Shown piece by piece: positions 43,516-51,377 of a stretch of DNA of 53,786 nt (the stretch's first letter is position 1; every line of letters starts with the position of its first letter). The notes below the pieces were generated by a model. That model ran no database searches. It saw only the letters and a program-made list of their open reading frames with translations, and had not been told where the DNA came from. The translations under genes and the position numbers were made by a program. This DNA is from an uncultured Christensenella sp. (GTDB lineage Bacteria > Bacillota_A > Clostridia > Christensenellales > Borkfalkiaceae): contig CAJTTC010000011.1 of NCBI GenBank assembly GCA_910579295.1, positions 1-53,786 of the forward strand, given 5' to 3'.

Positions 43516-44280
43516 ATGCATAAAATAGTAATTTTGGAAAGCAACGAAGAGTTTTTGTCTGAATTAAAGAATTGCTTTGAGGAGCAGGCTGATTACAGTA
43601 TTTGCGGAGTAAGCGGCAGCGGTAGCGTCGGGATAGGGCTGATAAATCAATACAAGCCCGACGTGGTTCTTTTGGATACGGTGTTGAGCGGCGAGGACGG
43701 GTTCGGCGTTATGAAATACATAAAGGAAAACGCGCCCACGTGCAACGTGTTTGTCGTTTCGGGGTTCACCGACGACAAGCTTGTCAGTAAGGCGATTTCG
43801 CGCGGGGCTAAGTATTATTTTATAAAGCCCGTTGCGGCGGCGACGGTGTGCGAGAGGATAAAGGACGTTTTGGAGGAGCAGTCCGCCGAATATCTTGTGG
43901 CGGCGCAAACGCGCGATAAACGCAGGGTTACGTCGCTTGACGAAAAAATCAGCAATATATTTATATCAATCGGCATACCTCCGCATATTATGGGATATCA
44001 GTATCTGCGCGAGGGCATAAAGATGACCATAGACGACTCGACGATAATAAACAACGTTACCAAAAAGCTCTATCCCGAAATAGGCGCGAAGTACAATACT
44101 ACCGCAAGTAAGGTCGAAAGAGCCATAAGGCACGCCATAGAGGTTGCGTGGAACAGAGGGCGTATCGAGGCTATAAATTCTATTTTCGGCGTGCGCGTGT
44201 ACATAGGCAACGAAAGACCTACAAATTCAGAGTTTATCGCTCTTGTTGCCGACAAGCTGATTTTCGAGGGAATGAACTGA
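43516..44280 (+). CDS. spo0A: Spo0A-type sporulation master regulator
   Basis: 254 residues. The receiver (1-125) has phospho-acceptor D54 in VVLLDTVLSGEDGFGVM, S82 and K104 in YYFIKPV. The acidic pocket, normally two aspartates near 9-10, reads ILESNEEF here. The C-terminal DNA-binding domain is clear Spo0A: SIGIPPHIMGYQYLREGIKM, then KKLYPEIGAKYNTTASKVER, AIRHAIEVAWNRG and NERPTNSEFIALVADKL. It binds 0A boxes (TGTCGAA); one lies just downstream at 44337. The ribosome site is unusually far from the ATG (about 14 nt). The presence of Spo0A indicates a sporulating or recently sporulating lineage. Confidence 0.93.
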   Translation: MHKIVILESNEEFLSELKNCFEEQADYSICGVSGSGSVGIGLINQYKPDVVLLDTVLSGEDGFGVMKYIKENAPTCNVFVVSGFTDDKLVSKAISRGAKYYFIKPVAAATVCERIKDVLEEQSAEYLVAAQTRDKRRVTSLDEKISNIFISIGIPPHIMGYQYLREGIKMTIDDSTIINNVTKKLYPEIGAKYNTTASKVERAIRHAIEVAWNRGRIEAINSIFGVRVYIGNERPTNSEFIALVADKLIFEGMN

Positions 44281-44336
44281 TAAAGCTTTCTCCTTTTTCC
44301 GCCTCGCGGCGGCAATTTTCCGCTACAAAAAAATTT

Positions 44337-44343
44337 TGTCGAA
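44337..44343 (+). promoter_or_regulatory. 0A box upstream of the small membrane gene
   Basis: TTTTGTCGAAAAA contains the exact TGTCGAA core at 44337-44343. It is 16 bp upstream of the -35 of the promoter at 44359, the position expected for a Spo0A-regulated site. Confidence 0.6.
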
Positions 44344-44358
44344 AAATGCATTCTAATA

Positions 44359-44387
44359 TTGACATTGAAAGTATAATATTATATAAT
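44359..44387 (+). promoter_or_regulatory. Consensus promoter of the small membrane gene
   Basis: TTGACA at 44359-44364, 17 bp, TATAAT at 44382-44387. A perfect sigma-A promoter. GCCACTTGTGC / GCACAAGTGG forms a leader hairpin at 44431-44452. Confidence 0.8.
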
Positions 44388-44480
44388 CAATGTGTAAGGG
44401 GTATTTTGTCGGAAGCGGCGGGATATCCCGCCACTTGTGCTTTGCACAAGTGGAAGAGAATTAAGAGAGGAGGTAGGTAA

Positions 44481-44699
44481 ATGAAAACAGCAGCGAAGGT
44501 GTTTATCATACTTGGCATGATCTTTGGTTGTATTGGTATATTGCCCCTTATTTTCGGCGGCATTACTCTCAGCAAAATGAAGACCGCAACCTGCAAGAGT
44601 GATATGCTCGTATGGGGTATCCTTGACATCTTCTTTGTCGGCTTAATCGGCGGTATTCTTATTCTGTGCGTAAGCGACGAAGATTGGGCTCAGAGATAA
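44481..44699 (+). CDS. Small two-span membrane protein, putative Spo0A target
   Basis: 72 residues with two membrane segments (about 7-30 and 43-64), a KMKTATCKSD loop between and DEDWAQR at the end. GAGAGGAGGTAGGTAA is a very strong ribosome site. The family is not recognised; it resembles small DUF4190-like or sporulation membrane peptides only in size. Its promoter is a perfect consensus with a 0A box upstream, and spo0A ends 200 bp away, so control by Spo0A (possibly repression, given the strong promoter) is inferred. Confidence 0.62.
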   Translation: MKTAAKVFIILGMIFGCIGILPLIFGGITLSKMKTATCKSDMLVWGILDIFFVGLIGGILILCVSDEDWAQR

Positions 44700-44715
44700 T
44701 TTTTCTAAGCGGAAC

Positions 44716-44748
44716 AAAGCGCTCTCCCTTTTGCGGGAGGGCGCTTTT
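44716..44748 (+). terminator. Terminator after the small membrane gene
   Basis: AAAGCGCTCTCCC / GGGAGGGCGCTTTT around loop TTTTGC (one mismatch or G-T pair), ending in a T-run. Confidence 0.85.
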
Positions 44749-44782
44749 ATTTGTTTAAGTGGGTGAGTGTAAGTGCGGAAAC

Positions 44783-44864
44783 TCTTTACCTTTCCTTTAA
44801 TGGGGTGGGACGATAAAGCCCCTTGCCTTCCCCCTTAGGATAATGGAAGCCGAAAGGGGAGACG
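44783..44864. repeat. Two-hairpin interspersed repeat (degenerate copy near 44.8 kb)
   Basis: CCTTGCCTTCCCCCTTAGG, then TAATGGAAGCCGAAAGGGG: the CTTCC / GGAAG stem of the family is kept, and TTTACCTTTCCTTTAATGGGG to its left looks like a second decayed unit. It lies between the terminator at 44748 and the malic enzyme promoter. Confidence 0.55.
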
Positions 44865-44899
44865 TTTTAAAGCTCAGGCATAATTAAATGAAAAATGAC

Positions 44900-44928
44900 T
44901 TGCCACGGGCGGCGTTAAGTTGTATAAT
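44900..44928 (+). promoter_or_regulatory. Promoter of the malic enzyme gene
   Basis: TTGCCA at 44900-44905, 17 bp, TATAAT at 44923-44928. CACAGGAGATTAAATT precedes the ATG. Confidence 0.7.
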
Positions 44929-44957
44929 ACAGGCGAATAATCACAGGAGATTAAATT

Positions 44958-46130
44958 ATGAATTACAGAGAAGAATCGCTTAAAAAGCACGGCGAATGGA
45001 AGGGCAAAATCGAGATTGTTCCGAGAGTGGAGGTGGATAGCAGAGAAAAGCTCTCCCTTGCATACACCCCCGGCGTTGCCGAACCCTGCCTCGCTATTCA
45101 GAAAGACCCCGAAAAGAGCTGGGAGCTCACGCGTCGTTGGAATACCGTTCCCGTAATAACCGACGGTACGGCTATACTCGGTCTGGGTGATATCGGACCC
45201 GAGGCGGGTATGCCCGTAATGGAGGGTAAATGCGCTCTGTTCAAGGCGTTCGGCGGGGTGGACGCATATCCGCTCTGCATACGCTCCAAGGACAGCGAGG
45301 AGATAATAAAAACGATAAAATTGCTTGCGGGCAGCTTCGGCGGAGTTAACCTCGAGGACATCTCCGCTCCCCGTTGCTTCGAGATCGAAACGCGGCTCAA
45401 AGAAGAGCTGGATATACCCGTATTCCACGACGACCAACACGGCACGGCGATAGTCGTTGCGGCGGCGCTTATCAACGCGTTAAAGCTTGTCGGCAAGCGT
45501 ATGGAGGATATCGACGTGGTTATAAACGGCGCGGGTGCGGCGGGCATATCCATAGCCGGATTTCTTCTGCGTTTCGGCGTCAAAAACGTCGTTGCGTGCG
45601 ATAAGCTCGGCATAATCTGCGAGGGCGACGACCGCTTTAATACGGCACAGCGGGAGCTTGCCAAGGTGACTAACCGCCGCAAGATTACGGGTGAGCTCAA
45701 AGACGCGATGAGCGGAGCGGACGTGTTTATAGGCGTTTCCGCCGCCAATTGCGTAACCAAAGATATGGTGCGTTCTATGGCGCAAAAGCCCGTGCTTTTC
45801 ACGCTTGCCAACCCCGTTCCCGAAATCTCAGTTGGCGACGCGAAAGAGGCGGGCGCGTTCATTCACGGTACGGGCTCGTCGGAGTTCCCCAACCAGATAA
45901 ACAACGTGCTTGTTTTCCCCGGACTGTTCCGCGGCGCGCTGGACGTGCGGGCTAAGACGATCAATTTCGAAATGATGATGGCGGCTTCGCGCGGGATAGC
46001 CGAATGCGTGTCGGACGGCGAACTCAGCCGTGATTACATTCTGCCCTACGCCTATGACAAGCGTGCGCACGAGGCGGTTGCGAAAGCCGTTGCGGAAGAA
46101 GCGGTAAGGACGGGAGTTGCCGGAAAATAA
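44958..46130 (+). CDS. NAD(P)-dependent malic enzyme
   Basis: 390 residues, the short bacterial malic enzyme. SLAYTPGVAEPCLAIQKDPE near residue 32, TDGTAILGLGDIGPEAGMPV, then MEGKCALFKAFGGVDAYPLC, metal-binding FHDDQHGTAIVVAAALINAL, and the nucleotide fold VVINGAGAAGISIAGFLLRF. It converts malate to pyruvate and CO2 with NAD(P)H production in the cytoplasm. The residue that decides NAD or NADP preference was not assessed. tilS follows after 6 nt and is probably co-transcribed. Confidence 0.95.
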   Translation: MNYREESLKKHGEWKGKIEIVPRVEVDSREKLSLAYTPGVAEPCLAIQKDPEKSWELTRRWNTVPVITDGTAILGLGDIGPEAGMPVMEGKCALFKAFGGVDAYPLCIRSKDSEEIIKTIKLLAGSFGGVNLEDISAPRCFEIETRLKEELDIPVFHDDQHGTAIVVAAALINALKLVGKRMEDIDVVINGAGAAGISIAGFLLRFGVKNVVACDKLGIICEGDDRFNTAQRELAKVTNRRKITGELKDAMSGADVFIGVSAANCVTKDMVRSMAQKPVLFTLANPVPEISVGDAKEAGAFIHGTGSSEFPNQINNVLVFPGLFRGALDVRAKTINFEMMMAASRGIAECVSDGELSRDYILPYAYDKRAHEAVAKAVAEEAVRTGVAGK

Positions 46131-46136
46131 GCCGTT

Positions 46137-47477
46137 ATGAACGTAGATCTCAAACCTTATACCGACAAAAAAATATGCGTAGCCGTTTCGGGCGGCAAGG
46201 ACAGTATGGCGCTTCTGCACTACCTTAAAGTGCACGGGGGCGAGTTCAACATACGCGTTTGCGCGCTCAATTGCGACCACGGGATAAGGGGAGAGGCGAG
46301 CGCGCGCGATAGTGCGTTCGTTGCGGCATATTGCGGGGGCAATTGCATAGAATTGCACTCTTTTAAGGCTGAAAAAGGCAGTTTAAAAAATGAGAACGCC
46401 GCGCGGTTGTGGCGTTGGAGATGCTATAATCAAGTGCTTTCAGACGGTAAAGCCGATTTGATTGCCACGGCTCACCATTTAAACGACAACGCCGAAACGG
46501 TGCTGTTCAACCTTGCGCGCGGCTCTGCGCTTGCGGGTATGACGGGCATAACGGACGCGCCCGTTCTCGGGATAATCCGCCCGCTTATTTCGTGTTCGCG
46601 CGGGGATATTGACGGGTATATCGGGCAAAACGGCATACCGTACGTTACGGATGAAAGCAACTTTACCGACGACTATACGCGCAATAAAATACGTCACAAC
46701 GTACTGCCTGCGCTGGAAGAGGCGGTTGGCGGAGCGGCGGAGAATATATTCAGATTTTCGCGTCTTGCCGCCGAGGACGAGGAGTATTTCGACAGGCTTG
46801 TCCGTCGGATAACCGTGCGCCGACCGACCTACGGCTATCTCATAAAGCCCTGCGAAGAGCGGGTAATTTTCAGGCGTGCGGCGCAAAAAATCGTTGCGGC
46901 AGACTATCGGCGCAAGGACTACACGAGCGACCATTTCAACAGGCTGTTTGACTTGCAGTCGTCGGAAAACGGCAAAAAATTCGAGTTTTTGGGCTTGGTT
47001 GCCGTCAAGGAAGAGGGCGGCATAGCAATTGCCGACAGCGGCGAAACGCAGGCGGAAGCCAACGGAATGCCGTTTTGCGAAAACCTCGGTTGCGACCAAA
47101 TAACGTTGTATGCGGGGCGCGTTGCCTGCGCGGACTATGCGGAGTACGAAAGCGAACTTATGAATATGCTGAGCCTTAGCGGCGCCCCGTTGAAATCGCT
47201 CAAATTTGATTTGGATAAAATACCCGAAAGCGCGGTTATCCGTTTTAAACGCGCGGGGGACAAGTTCACGAAATTCGGCGGCGGTACGAAGAGCCTTTCG
47301 GACTATCTCACCGATAAAAAAGTGCCGCAGGGAATGCGTTCGACGTTGCCGTTGGTGTGCGACGGAAGCAGGGTTTTAATCGTCGGCGGAGTGGAAATCA
47401 GCGAAGAAATCAGGCTGACGGACGGCACGAAAAGGGCGGGAATTTTTATTTGCGCCGACCCTTTAAAAATGCGTTAG
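46137..47477 (+). CDS. tilS: tRNA(Ile)-lysidine synthase
   Basis: 446 residues. PP-loop VAVSGGKDSMALLHYLKVHG (about 15-34), NCDHGIRGEASARDSAFVAA, TAHHLNDNAETVLFNLARGS, then RPLISCSRGDIDGYIGQNGI and DYTRNKIRHNVLPALEEA. The C-terminal TilS_C region contains FKRAGDKFTKFGGGTKSLSD. It converts the wobble C of the AUA-reading isoleucine tRNA to lysidine with ATP and lysine; essential in bacteria. Its ribosome site is weak because the gene follows the malic enzyme by 6 nt, so translation is likely coupled. Confidence 0.95.
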   Translation: MNVDLKPYTDKKICVAVSGGKDSMALLHYLKVHGGEFNIRVCALNCDHGIRGEASARDSAFVAAYCGGNCIELHSFKAEKGSLKNENAARLWRWRCYNQVLSDGKADLIATAHHLNDNAETVLFNLARGSALAGMTGITDAPVLGIIRPLISCSRGDIDGYIGQNGIPYVTDESNFTDDYTRNKIRHNVLPALEEAVGGAAENIFRFSRLAAEDEEYFDRLVRRITVRRPTYGYLIKPCEERVIFRRAAQKIVAADYRRKDYTSDHFNRLFDLQSSENGKKFEFLGLVAVKEEGGIAIADSGETQAEANGMPFCENLGCDQITLYAGRVACADYAEYESELMNMLSLSGAPLKSLKFDLDKIPESAVIRFKRAGDKFTKFGGGTKSLSDYLTDKKVPQGMRSTLPLVCDGSRVLIVGGVEISEEIRLTDGTKRAGIFICADPLKMR

Positions 47478-47579
47478 TTGCGGCATATTGCGGGGTTAAT
47501 TTATTTTTTTGCTCCGTTTTAGTATAATTGCGCGCCGTTAGGGGCAATATAATCGTAAAGCTTTTTAAAGGAGAGGTTT

Positions 47580-47837
47580 ATGATTATTCTCAACATAATA
47601 TCTTATATACTTGTGCTTGTCGGCGCAGTCAATTGGGGACTGTTCGGCATATTCGATTTCAATTTGGTCGGCTGGATTTTCGGCGGTGCGCGTAACGTCG
47701 GCTCGATAATCGTGTACGTTCTGGTAGCTCTCGCGGCTATATGGCTTATAATTTCGCCCATTGTTACGGGCAGGGGCTTGATGCTAGTCGGCGAGAAGAA
47801 AGACGGCAAAAAGGAGAGCACGATTGAAGCTGATTAA
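47580..47837 (+). CDS. DUF378 small membrane protein
   Basis: 85 residues with two membrane segments and the DUF378 motif: SYILVLVGAVNWGLFGIFDF, then NLVGWIFGGARNVGSIIVYV and LVALAAIWLII. The tail is charged. AAAGGAGAGGTTT precedes the ATG. The function of DUF378 is unknown. Downstream, 47838-47943 holds no gene; it contains the perfect 18-bp palindrome CAATCCGATATCGGATTG at 47905-47922. Confidence 0.88.
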   Translation: MIILNIISYILVLVGAVNWGLFGIFDFNLVGWIFGGARNVGSIIVYVLVALAAIWLIISPIVTGRGLMLVGEKKDGKKESTIEAD

Positions 47838-47943
47838 TCAGGTCATAGCGCTGTCTGTCAGGCGCGGCAGAAAATTTCCTCGGCACACAATGTTCACCGA
47901 TACGCAATCCGATATCGGATTGGAATAAACCTCAAATAAAAAT

Positions 47944-47980
47944 AACAGCCGTTCGCTTCGACCCGTTGCGAACGGCTGTT
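47944..47980. terminator. Bidirectional terminator between convergent genes
   Basis: A perfect 13-bp stem AACAGCCGTTCGC / GCGAACGGCTGTT with an 11-nt loop. T-rich sequence on the plus side and A/T-rich on the minus side serve the DUF378 gene and the convergent membrane gene. Confidence 0.9.
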
Positions 47981-48011
47981 TATATTTTCTGTTTTTTATA
48001 TTTTGATTTTT

Positions 48012-49682
48012 TTATTCGGTAGCCGTGGCGTCGTCCTTTTCTGTCGCCGAGCCGTTTTTTCCTTCGCCGTCGCCCGTTTCCCCGACAGTCCCGACAACCC
48101 CGTCAACCGTGCCAACCGCTATTTCTCCGTCGACCTCGGCAACGGCAATTTCTTTATCCGACGCGCTTTCGTCATTCGACGCGCTTTCGCCGTCGCTTAT
48201 TGCAACTTCGCTCCGTGAAGAATTATGTAAAACGCCGTAAGAGCCCGAAATTTGCGCCTCTGCGGCTCTTTTGCTCCATTTGCCGAGAACCACACGACGA
48301 GCGGCGAGAAAAGCCTTGTAGCCCCCAAAAAACGCAAAGAACAGGCAAACGTAAGCTATGTACACCAAAATAACGTAGAAAAGGTTTATGTATTGCATAG
48401 CTCCCGACAGGGGGAACAGGTTGGGGACGTCGAAGGGCAGGGGATTTACCTGCGTAAACGCGTAATTGGGCGGAGTCATATCGAACGGCAGTCCCGTATC
48501 GGGGTTTATGCCCGAGCCGACCGTAATGGTATAGCCGTCGACTTCGAAGTTGACGATAAAATTCTGTACGAGAGTGCTTGCAATGGCGGCAACGATAATG
48601 ACGGCGCAGTAGTAGATAAGCGGAATAACGCAGTCCTTGACGGCGAACTTATAGTGCCCCAAAGCCGAGGGCAGAACGCACAGTCCGAAGAGAATGCAGT
48701 GGGTCAGGCAGAAGTACAGAATGGAGAAGCTGCAAAAAATGCCGTAGTTGCTCATTTCGTCCTTGCCGAAGTAGACGAAGACCGTCAGCGCGCCCACTGC
48801 GTGTATAAAGAACGAAATAGCGTAAAGCGCCCGCTTTTTAAATATGACGGACGCGCACGACGCGTACACGCCTATATTGCATATGAAGAGCGGCAATGCG
48901 GCGAACACGGTGCGGTACACGTTATAGCCGTCGCCTAAAAGAATGCTGTCCTTGCAGTGGTATTGGATAAGCAGGGTGAGGGCGAGCGCGCTTAGGTACT
49001 TGTCCTGCTGTTCGCGCGTTTTGTTTTTAAGAAAGTAGTACAGCCCGACCGTAGCTCCGACAAGTATGCACAGTGCGAGGAAGTGCCAGACCGTAAAATT
49101 TCTGAACCGCAGAAAGCTGTCCTGCGGAATTTTCGTTACGTCGAAAAAGTTTTCGAAAATGTTGAGCGGCATAACTGCAAGGAAAGCCGCGGGCAGACAT
49201 ATAAAGGAAGCTCCCCTGACCTTAAAGCCGTCGCGCAGGATAAACAGCGCACAGCACGCAAGTAAAGCGGCGTTTTGCATAAAGAACAGAGTAACGTTCA
49301 GCCACTTGGGGAAGTTGAGGTTGATTTCGTTGTACACCTTGTCGGCGGGAGTCAGCGCGGGAGGCTCTATATCGAAGAACCCCGAAAACAGACAGCAGCT
49401 TAAAACGACAAAGAGCGGTAAAACGTACTTAACTGCGTCCGCGCATCTTCGGCAATTGAAAAACACCGCCGCCAGAATAAGCAGCATTCCCGCCTTTTTG
49501 ACCCACTGACTTATGCAAAAGAAAAAGCCGTATTCCGAAATACGGTTGAAGATGTAGTAATCGCCGACTGTAAACGAAAGCAACAGCGCGCTTACGGCAA
49601 TAAACGCCGCGCACGCCCAAAGAGCAATTTTTACAGCCCCGTTATTAATTTTAAATGACGATTTAACAGCCGCTTGTGTCAT
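48012..49682 (-). CDS. Polytopic membrane protein, TMEM164 / YwaF-like
   Basis: 556 residues with about 13 hydrophobic segments to residue 470, then an 85-residue low-complexity Ser/Glu/Asp/Val/Gly tail predicted cytosolic. The second half shows YwaF/TMEM164-like landmarks in order: QYHCKDSILLGDG, ALPLFICNIGVYASC (LPLHLC in the family), FCLTHCILFGLCVLP, and NYAFTQVNPLPFD (NYMYLREKP in the family). The first half is extra. The LPLF substitution removes a His that is conserved in relatives as I remember them. A perfect promoter lies so close to the ATG that the mRNA would be nearly leaderless. Function unknown; a lipid-linked activity is possible. Confidence 0.6.
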   Translation of the reverse strand: MTQAAVKSSFKINNGAVKIALWACAAFIAVSALLLSFTVGDYYIFNRISEYGFFFCISQWVKKAGMLLILAAVFFNCRRCADAVKYVLPLFVVLSCCLFSGFFDIEPPALTPADKVYNEINLNFPKWLNVTLFFMQNAALLACCALFILRDGFKVRGASFICLPAAFLAVMPLNIFENFFDVTKIPQDSFLRFRNFTVWHFLALCILVGATVGLYYFLKNKTREQQDKYLSALALTLLIQYHCKDSILLGDGYNVYRTVFAALPLFICNIGVYASCASVIFKKRALYAISFFIHAVGALTVFVYFGKDEMSNYGIFCSFSILYFCLTHCILFGLCVLPSALGHYKFAVKDCVIPLIYYCAVIIVAAIASTLVQNFIVNFEVDGYTITVGSGINPDTGLPFDMTPPNYAFTQVNPLPFDVPNLFPLSGAMQYINLFYVILVYIAYVCLFFAFFGGYKAFLAARRVVLGKWSKRAAEAQISGSYGVLHNSSRSEVAISDGESASNDESASDKEIAVAEVDGEIAVGTVDGVVGTVGETGDGEGKNGSATEKDDATATE

Positions 49683-49691
49683 AACAAGGAG

Positions 49692-49720
49692 ATTATATAT
49701 TTTTAAACACTCCTTGTCAA
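49692..49720 (-). promoter_or_regulatory. Consensus promoter giving a near-leaderless mRNA
   Basis: On the minus strand TTGACA (TGTCAA at 49715-49720), 17 bp, TATAAT (ATTATA at 49692-49697). Only 9 bp separate the -10 from the ATG at 49682, so transcription should begin within about 3 nt of the start codon. An AAGGAG lies inside the spacer and so would not be transcribed. Confidence 0.75.
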
Positions 49721-49918
49721 TTCATTATGCGCGCCAAAATTTACTAAGTGAGCAAAGTTTGCCGCTCCCACCCCGAACATAAACGCGAAATTAAGGCGCC
49801 GCGCATAAAAACGCTAGGACTAAAATGAGTAAACAATGAGTAATCGCCGTTTGTTTGAAAAAAAGTTTATGTGATAAAATTGTAGAAATATTTTACCGTA
49901 GAAAAAGGAGAAAGGACT

Positions 49919-50509
49919 ATGATTTACGCATACGGTCGCGTAAGCGCGGCAGACCAGAATTTAAACAGGCAGACGGACAGCTTTGTAGATTTCGGGGTGA
50001 GGAAAAAGAATATTTATACTGACAAAAGGTCGGGTAAAGATTTCGAGAGAGAGAATTACAAGAAACTCAAAAAGCGGTTAAAGACGGGCGATTTGCTCGT
50101 AATCAAGTCGATAGACAGGCTCGGTCGCAACTACGATATGATAATCGAGGAGTGGTCGGACATAACAAAGCGGATAGGCGCTGACATTTTCGTTATGGAT
50201 ATGCCGCTGTTGGACACGCGCGAGAGTAAGGAAAATCTGACGGGCAAGCTGATTTCGGATATCGTGTTGCAGTTGCTTTCGTACGTAGCTCAGAAAGAGC
50301 GCGAGAACATAATAATTCGCCAACGCGAGGGGATAGCGGCGGCAAAGCGGCGCGGAGTGCGTTTCGGTCGCCCTGCAAAAATAATCCCCGTCAACTTTAA
50401 CGAGACGGCAATGGACTATCGCAGCGGACGGATAACAATGGAGGAGGCGTTAAGGCAGACGGGCTTAAAAAAGTCGACCTTTTACAAAAATCTCAATTTG
50501 TGTTTATAA
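49919..50509 (+). CDS. Serine recombinase (resolvase/invertase family)
   Basis: 196 residues, AAAAGGAGAAAGGACT upstream. The catalytic domain (1-140) is intact: YAYGRVSAADQNLNRQTDSF with nucleophile Ser9, VIKSIDRLGRNYDMIIEEW with the two conserved Arg of the SxDRLGR motif, and LLSYVAQKERENIIIRQREG (E helix). A Hin-type C-terminal DNA-binding domain follows: GRPAKIIPVNFNETAMDYRS, then ITMEEALRQTGLKKSTFYKN. The size matches small DNA invertases and resolvases such as Hin or Mpi. It lies 1.3 kb upstream of a promoter segment bounded by 14-bp inverted repeats and is the obvious candidate for flipping it. Confidence 0.94.
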   Translation: MIYAYGRVSAADQNLNRQTDSFVDFGVRKKNIYTDKRSGKDFERENYKKLKKRLKTGDLLVIKSIDRLGRNYDMIIEEWSDITKRIGADIFVMDMPLLDTRESKENLTGKLISDIVLQLLSYVAQKERENIIIRQREGIAAAKRRGVRFGRPAKIIPVNFNETAMDYRSGRITMEEALRQTGLKKSTFYKNLNLCL

Positions 50510-50527
50510 GGGTAGAGCGAAAACCTA

Positions 50528-50588
50528 CTTGCCTTCCCCCTTGATTTTAAGGGGGAAGGTGTCACGGAGTGACGGATGAGGGATAAAA
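50528..50588 (+). repeat. Two-hairpin repeat, type A, copy 1
   Basis: CTTGCCTTCCCCCTTGATTT, then TAAGGGGGAAGG, then GTCACGGAGTGAC, then GGATGAGGGATAAAA. Two hairpins: CCTTCCCCCTT / AAGGGGGAAGG and GTCAC-GGA-GTGAC. Identical over 61 bp to copies at 50872-50932 and 51652-51712. Confidence 0.9.
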
Positions 50589-50635
50589 GCCGTTGATTTC
50601 AGAAGAGGTTACACCAAAATGAAGAAGTAATAAGA

Positions 50636-50860
50636 AAATCCCTCATCACCGCTAACGCGGAGCTTCCCCCTTTGGAAGGGGGAAGCCAAGGGCAAGGCGA
50701 AGTTCTCGCTTTTGGAAGGGGGGGAAGCCAAGGGGATAAGGAATGAAGAAGTAAAGAGAAATATCCCTCACCACCGCTTACGCGGAGCCTCCCCCTTTGG
50801 AAGGGGGAAGCCAAGGGCAAGGCGAGTCCTCACTTTTAGGAAGGGGGAAGCCAAGGGTAA
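50636..50860 (+). repeat. Two-hairpin repeats, type B, copies 1 and 2
   Basis: Type B is the related unit in the opposite orientation: ATCCCTCATC or ATCCCTCACC, then CCGC-TAAC-GCGG or CCGC-TTAC-GCGG, then CTTCCCCCTT / AAGGGGGAAG, then CCAAGGGCAAGGCGA. Units start at 50639 and 50763. Each is followed by one extra 35-40 bp partial unit (TTCTCGCTTTTGGAAGGGG or CCTCACTTTTAGGAAGGGG). Confidence 0.85.
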
Positions 50861-50871
50861 GGCGCGAGCTT

Positions 50872-50932
50872 CTTGCCTTCCCCCTTGATTTTAAGGGGGA
50901 AGGTGTCACGGAGTGACGGATGAGGGATAAAA
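50872..50932 (+). repeat. Two-hairpin repeat, type A, copy 2 (left border of the DUF559 gene)
   Basis: Identical to copy 1. Its GATGAGGGATAAAA end points at the DUF559 gene and stops 12 bp before that gene's stop codon. The facing unit on the other side (51378) begins with the inverted form ATCCCTCA. Confidence 0.9.
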
Positions 50933-50943
50933 TACCTCAAAAA

Positions 50944-51351
50944 TTAATGCTGACAAAAATTTTTTATATATTCAAAAATAGTGTTCTTAACGTTTTCGAA
51001 TTGATTGTTAATTGCTAAATTACTAAATCTTAAAACAGTTATGCCTAAATTTTTAAAAAACTCGTCACGTACTTTGTCTGCAACCTTAGCATTGTCCTCA
51101 TAGTGTTGCGAGCCGTCTATTTCGATAACGAGCTTAGCAGTCGGTGAATAAAAATCGACTATGTATTTTTCAAAAACGCGTTGACGGTAAAATTGGATAT
51201 CGCAAGTTTTTAAAAACGTATACCAAAGTTTTCTTTCTTCTTCGGTCATATTTTTACGTAGTCGTTGTGAATTTGTTGTTAATCTTTTGTTTCGCAGTTC
51301 CATAACTTTTTTACCGCTCATTATTTTAGTTAGTCTGTGAAGATATGTCAA
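50944..51351 (-). CDS. DUF559 endonuclease-domain protein (Vsr-like fold)
   Basis: 135 residues in the longest frame. The core is RLRKNMTEEERKLWYTFLKT, then FYRQRVFEKYIVDFYSPTAK and LVIEIDGSQHYEDNAKVADK, ending FKNLGITVLRFSNLAINN. Motifs YIVDFY and EIDGSQHY with the D...ExD/H residues are those of the PD-(D/E)xK / very-short-patch-repair-like DUF559 nuclease. The true start may be a later Met (51318 or 51300), since no good ribosome site precedes 51351. The gene is alone and AT-rich. It is bracketed within 30 bp on both sides by inward-facing two-hairpin repeats, so it looks like the cargo or engine of a small mobile cassette. Confidence 0.88.
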   Translation of the reverse strand: MTYLHRLTKIMSGKKVMELRNKRLTTNSQRLRKNMTEEERKLWYTFLKTCDIQFYRQRVFEKYIVDFYSPTAKLVIEIDGSQHYEDNAKVADKVRDEFFKNLGITVLRFSNLAINNQFENVKNTIFEYIKNFCQH

Positions 51352-51377
51352 ATTGTTACAAGGTAAAGAAATGAAAA

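Noticed and set aside
47905..47922. The 18-bp palindrome CAATCCGATATCGGATTG as a terminator or att site
   Set aside because: It has no T-run and no second copy in the window, so no function can be supported.
50599..50820. Frames rich in Pro, Ser and Leu in the repeat field (also 51353-51690, both strands)
   Set aside because: They are translations of the hairpin repeats themselves, with the same peptide in several frames and no ribosome sites.
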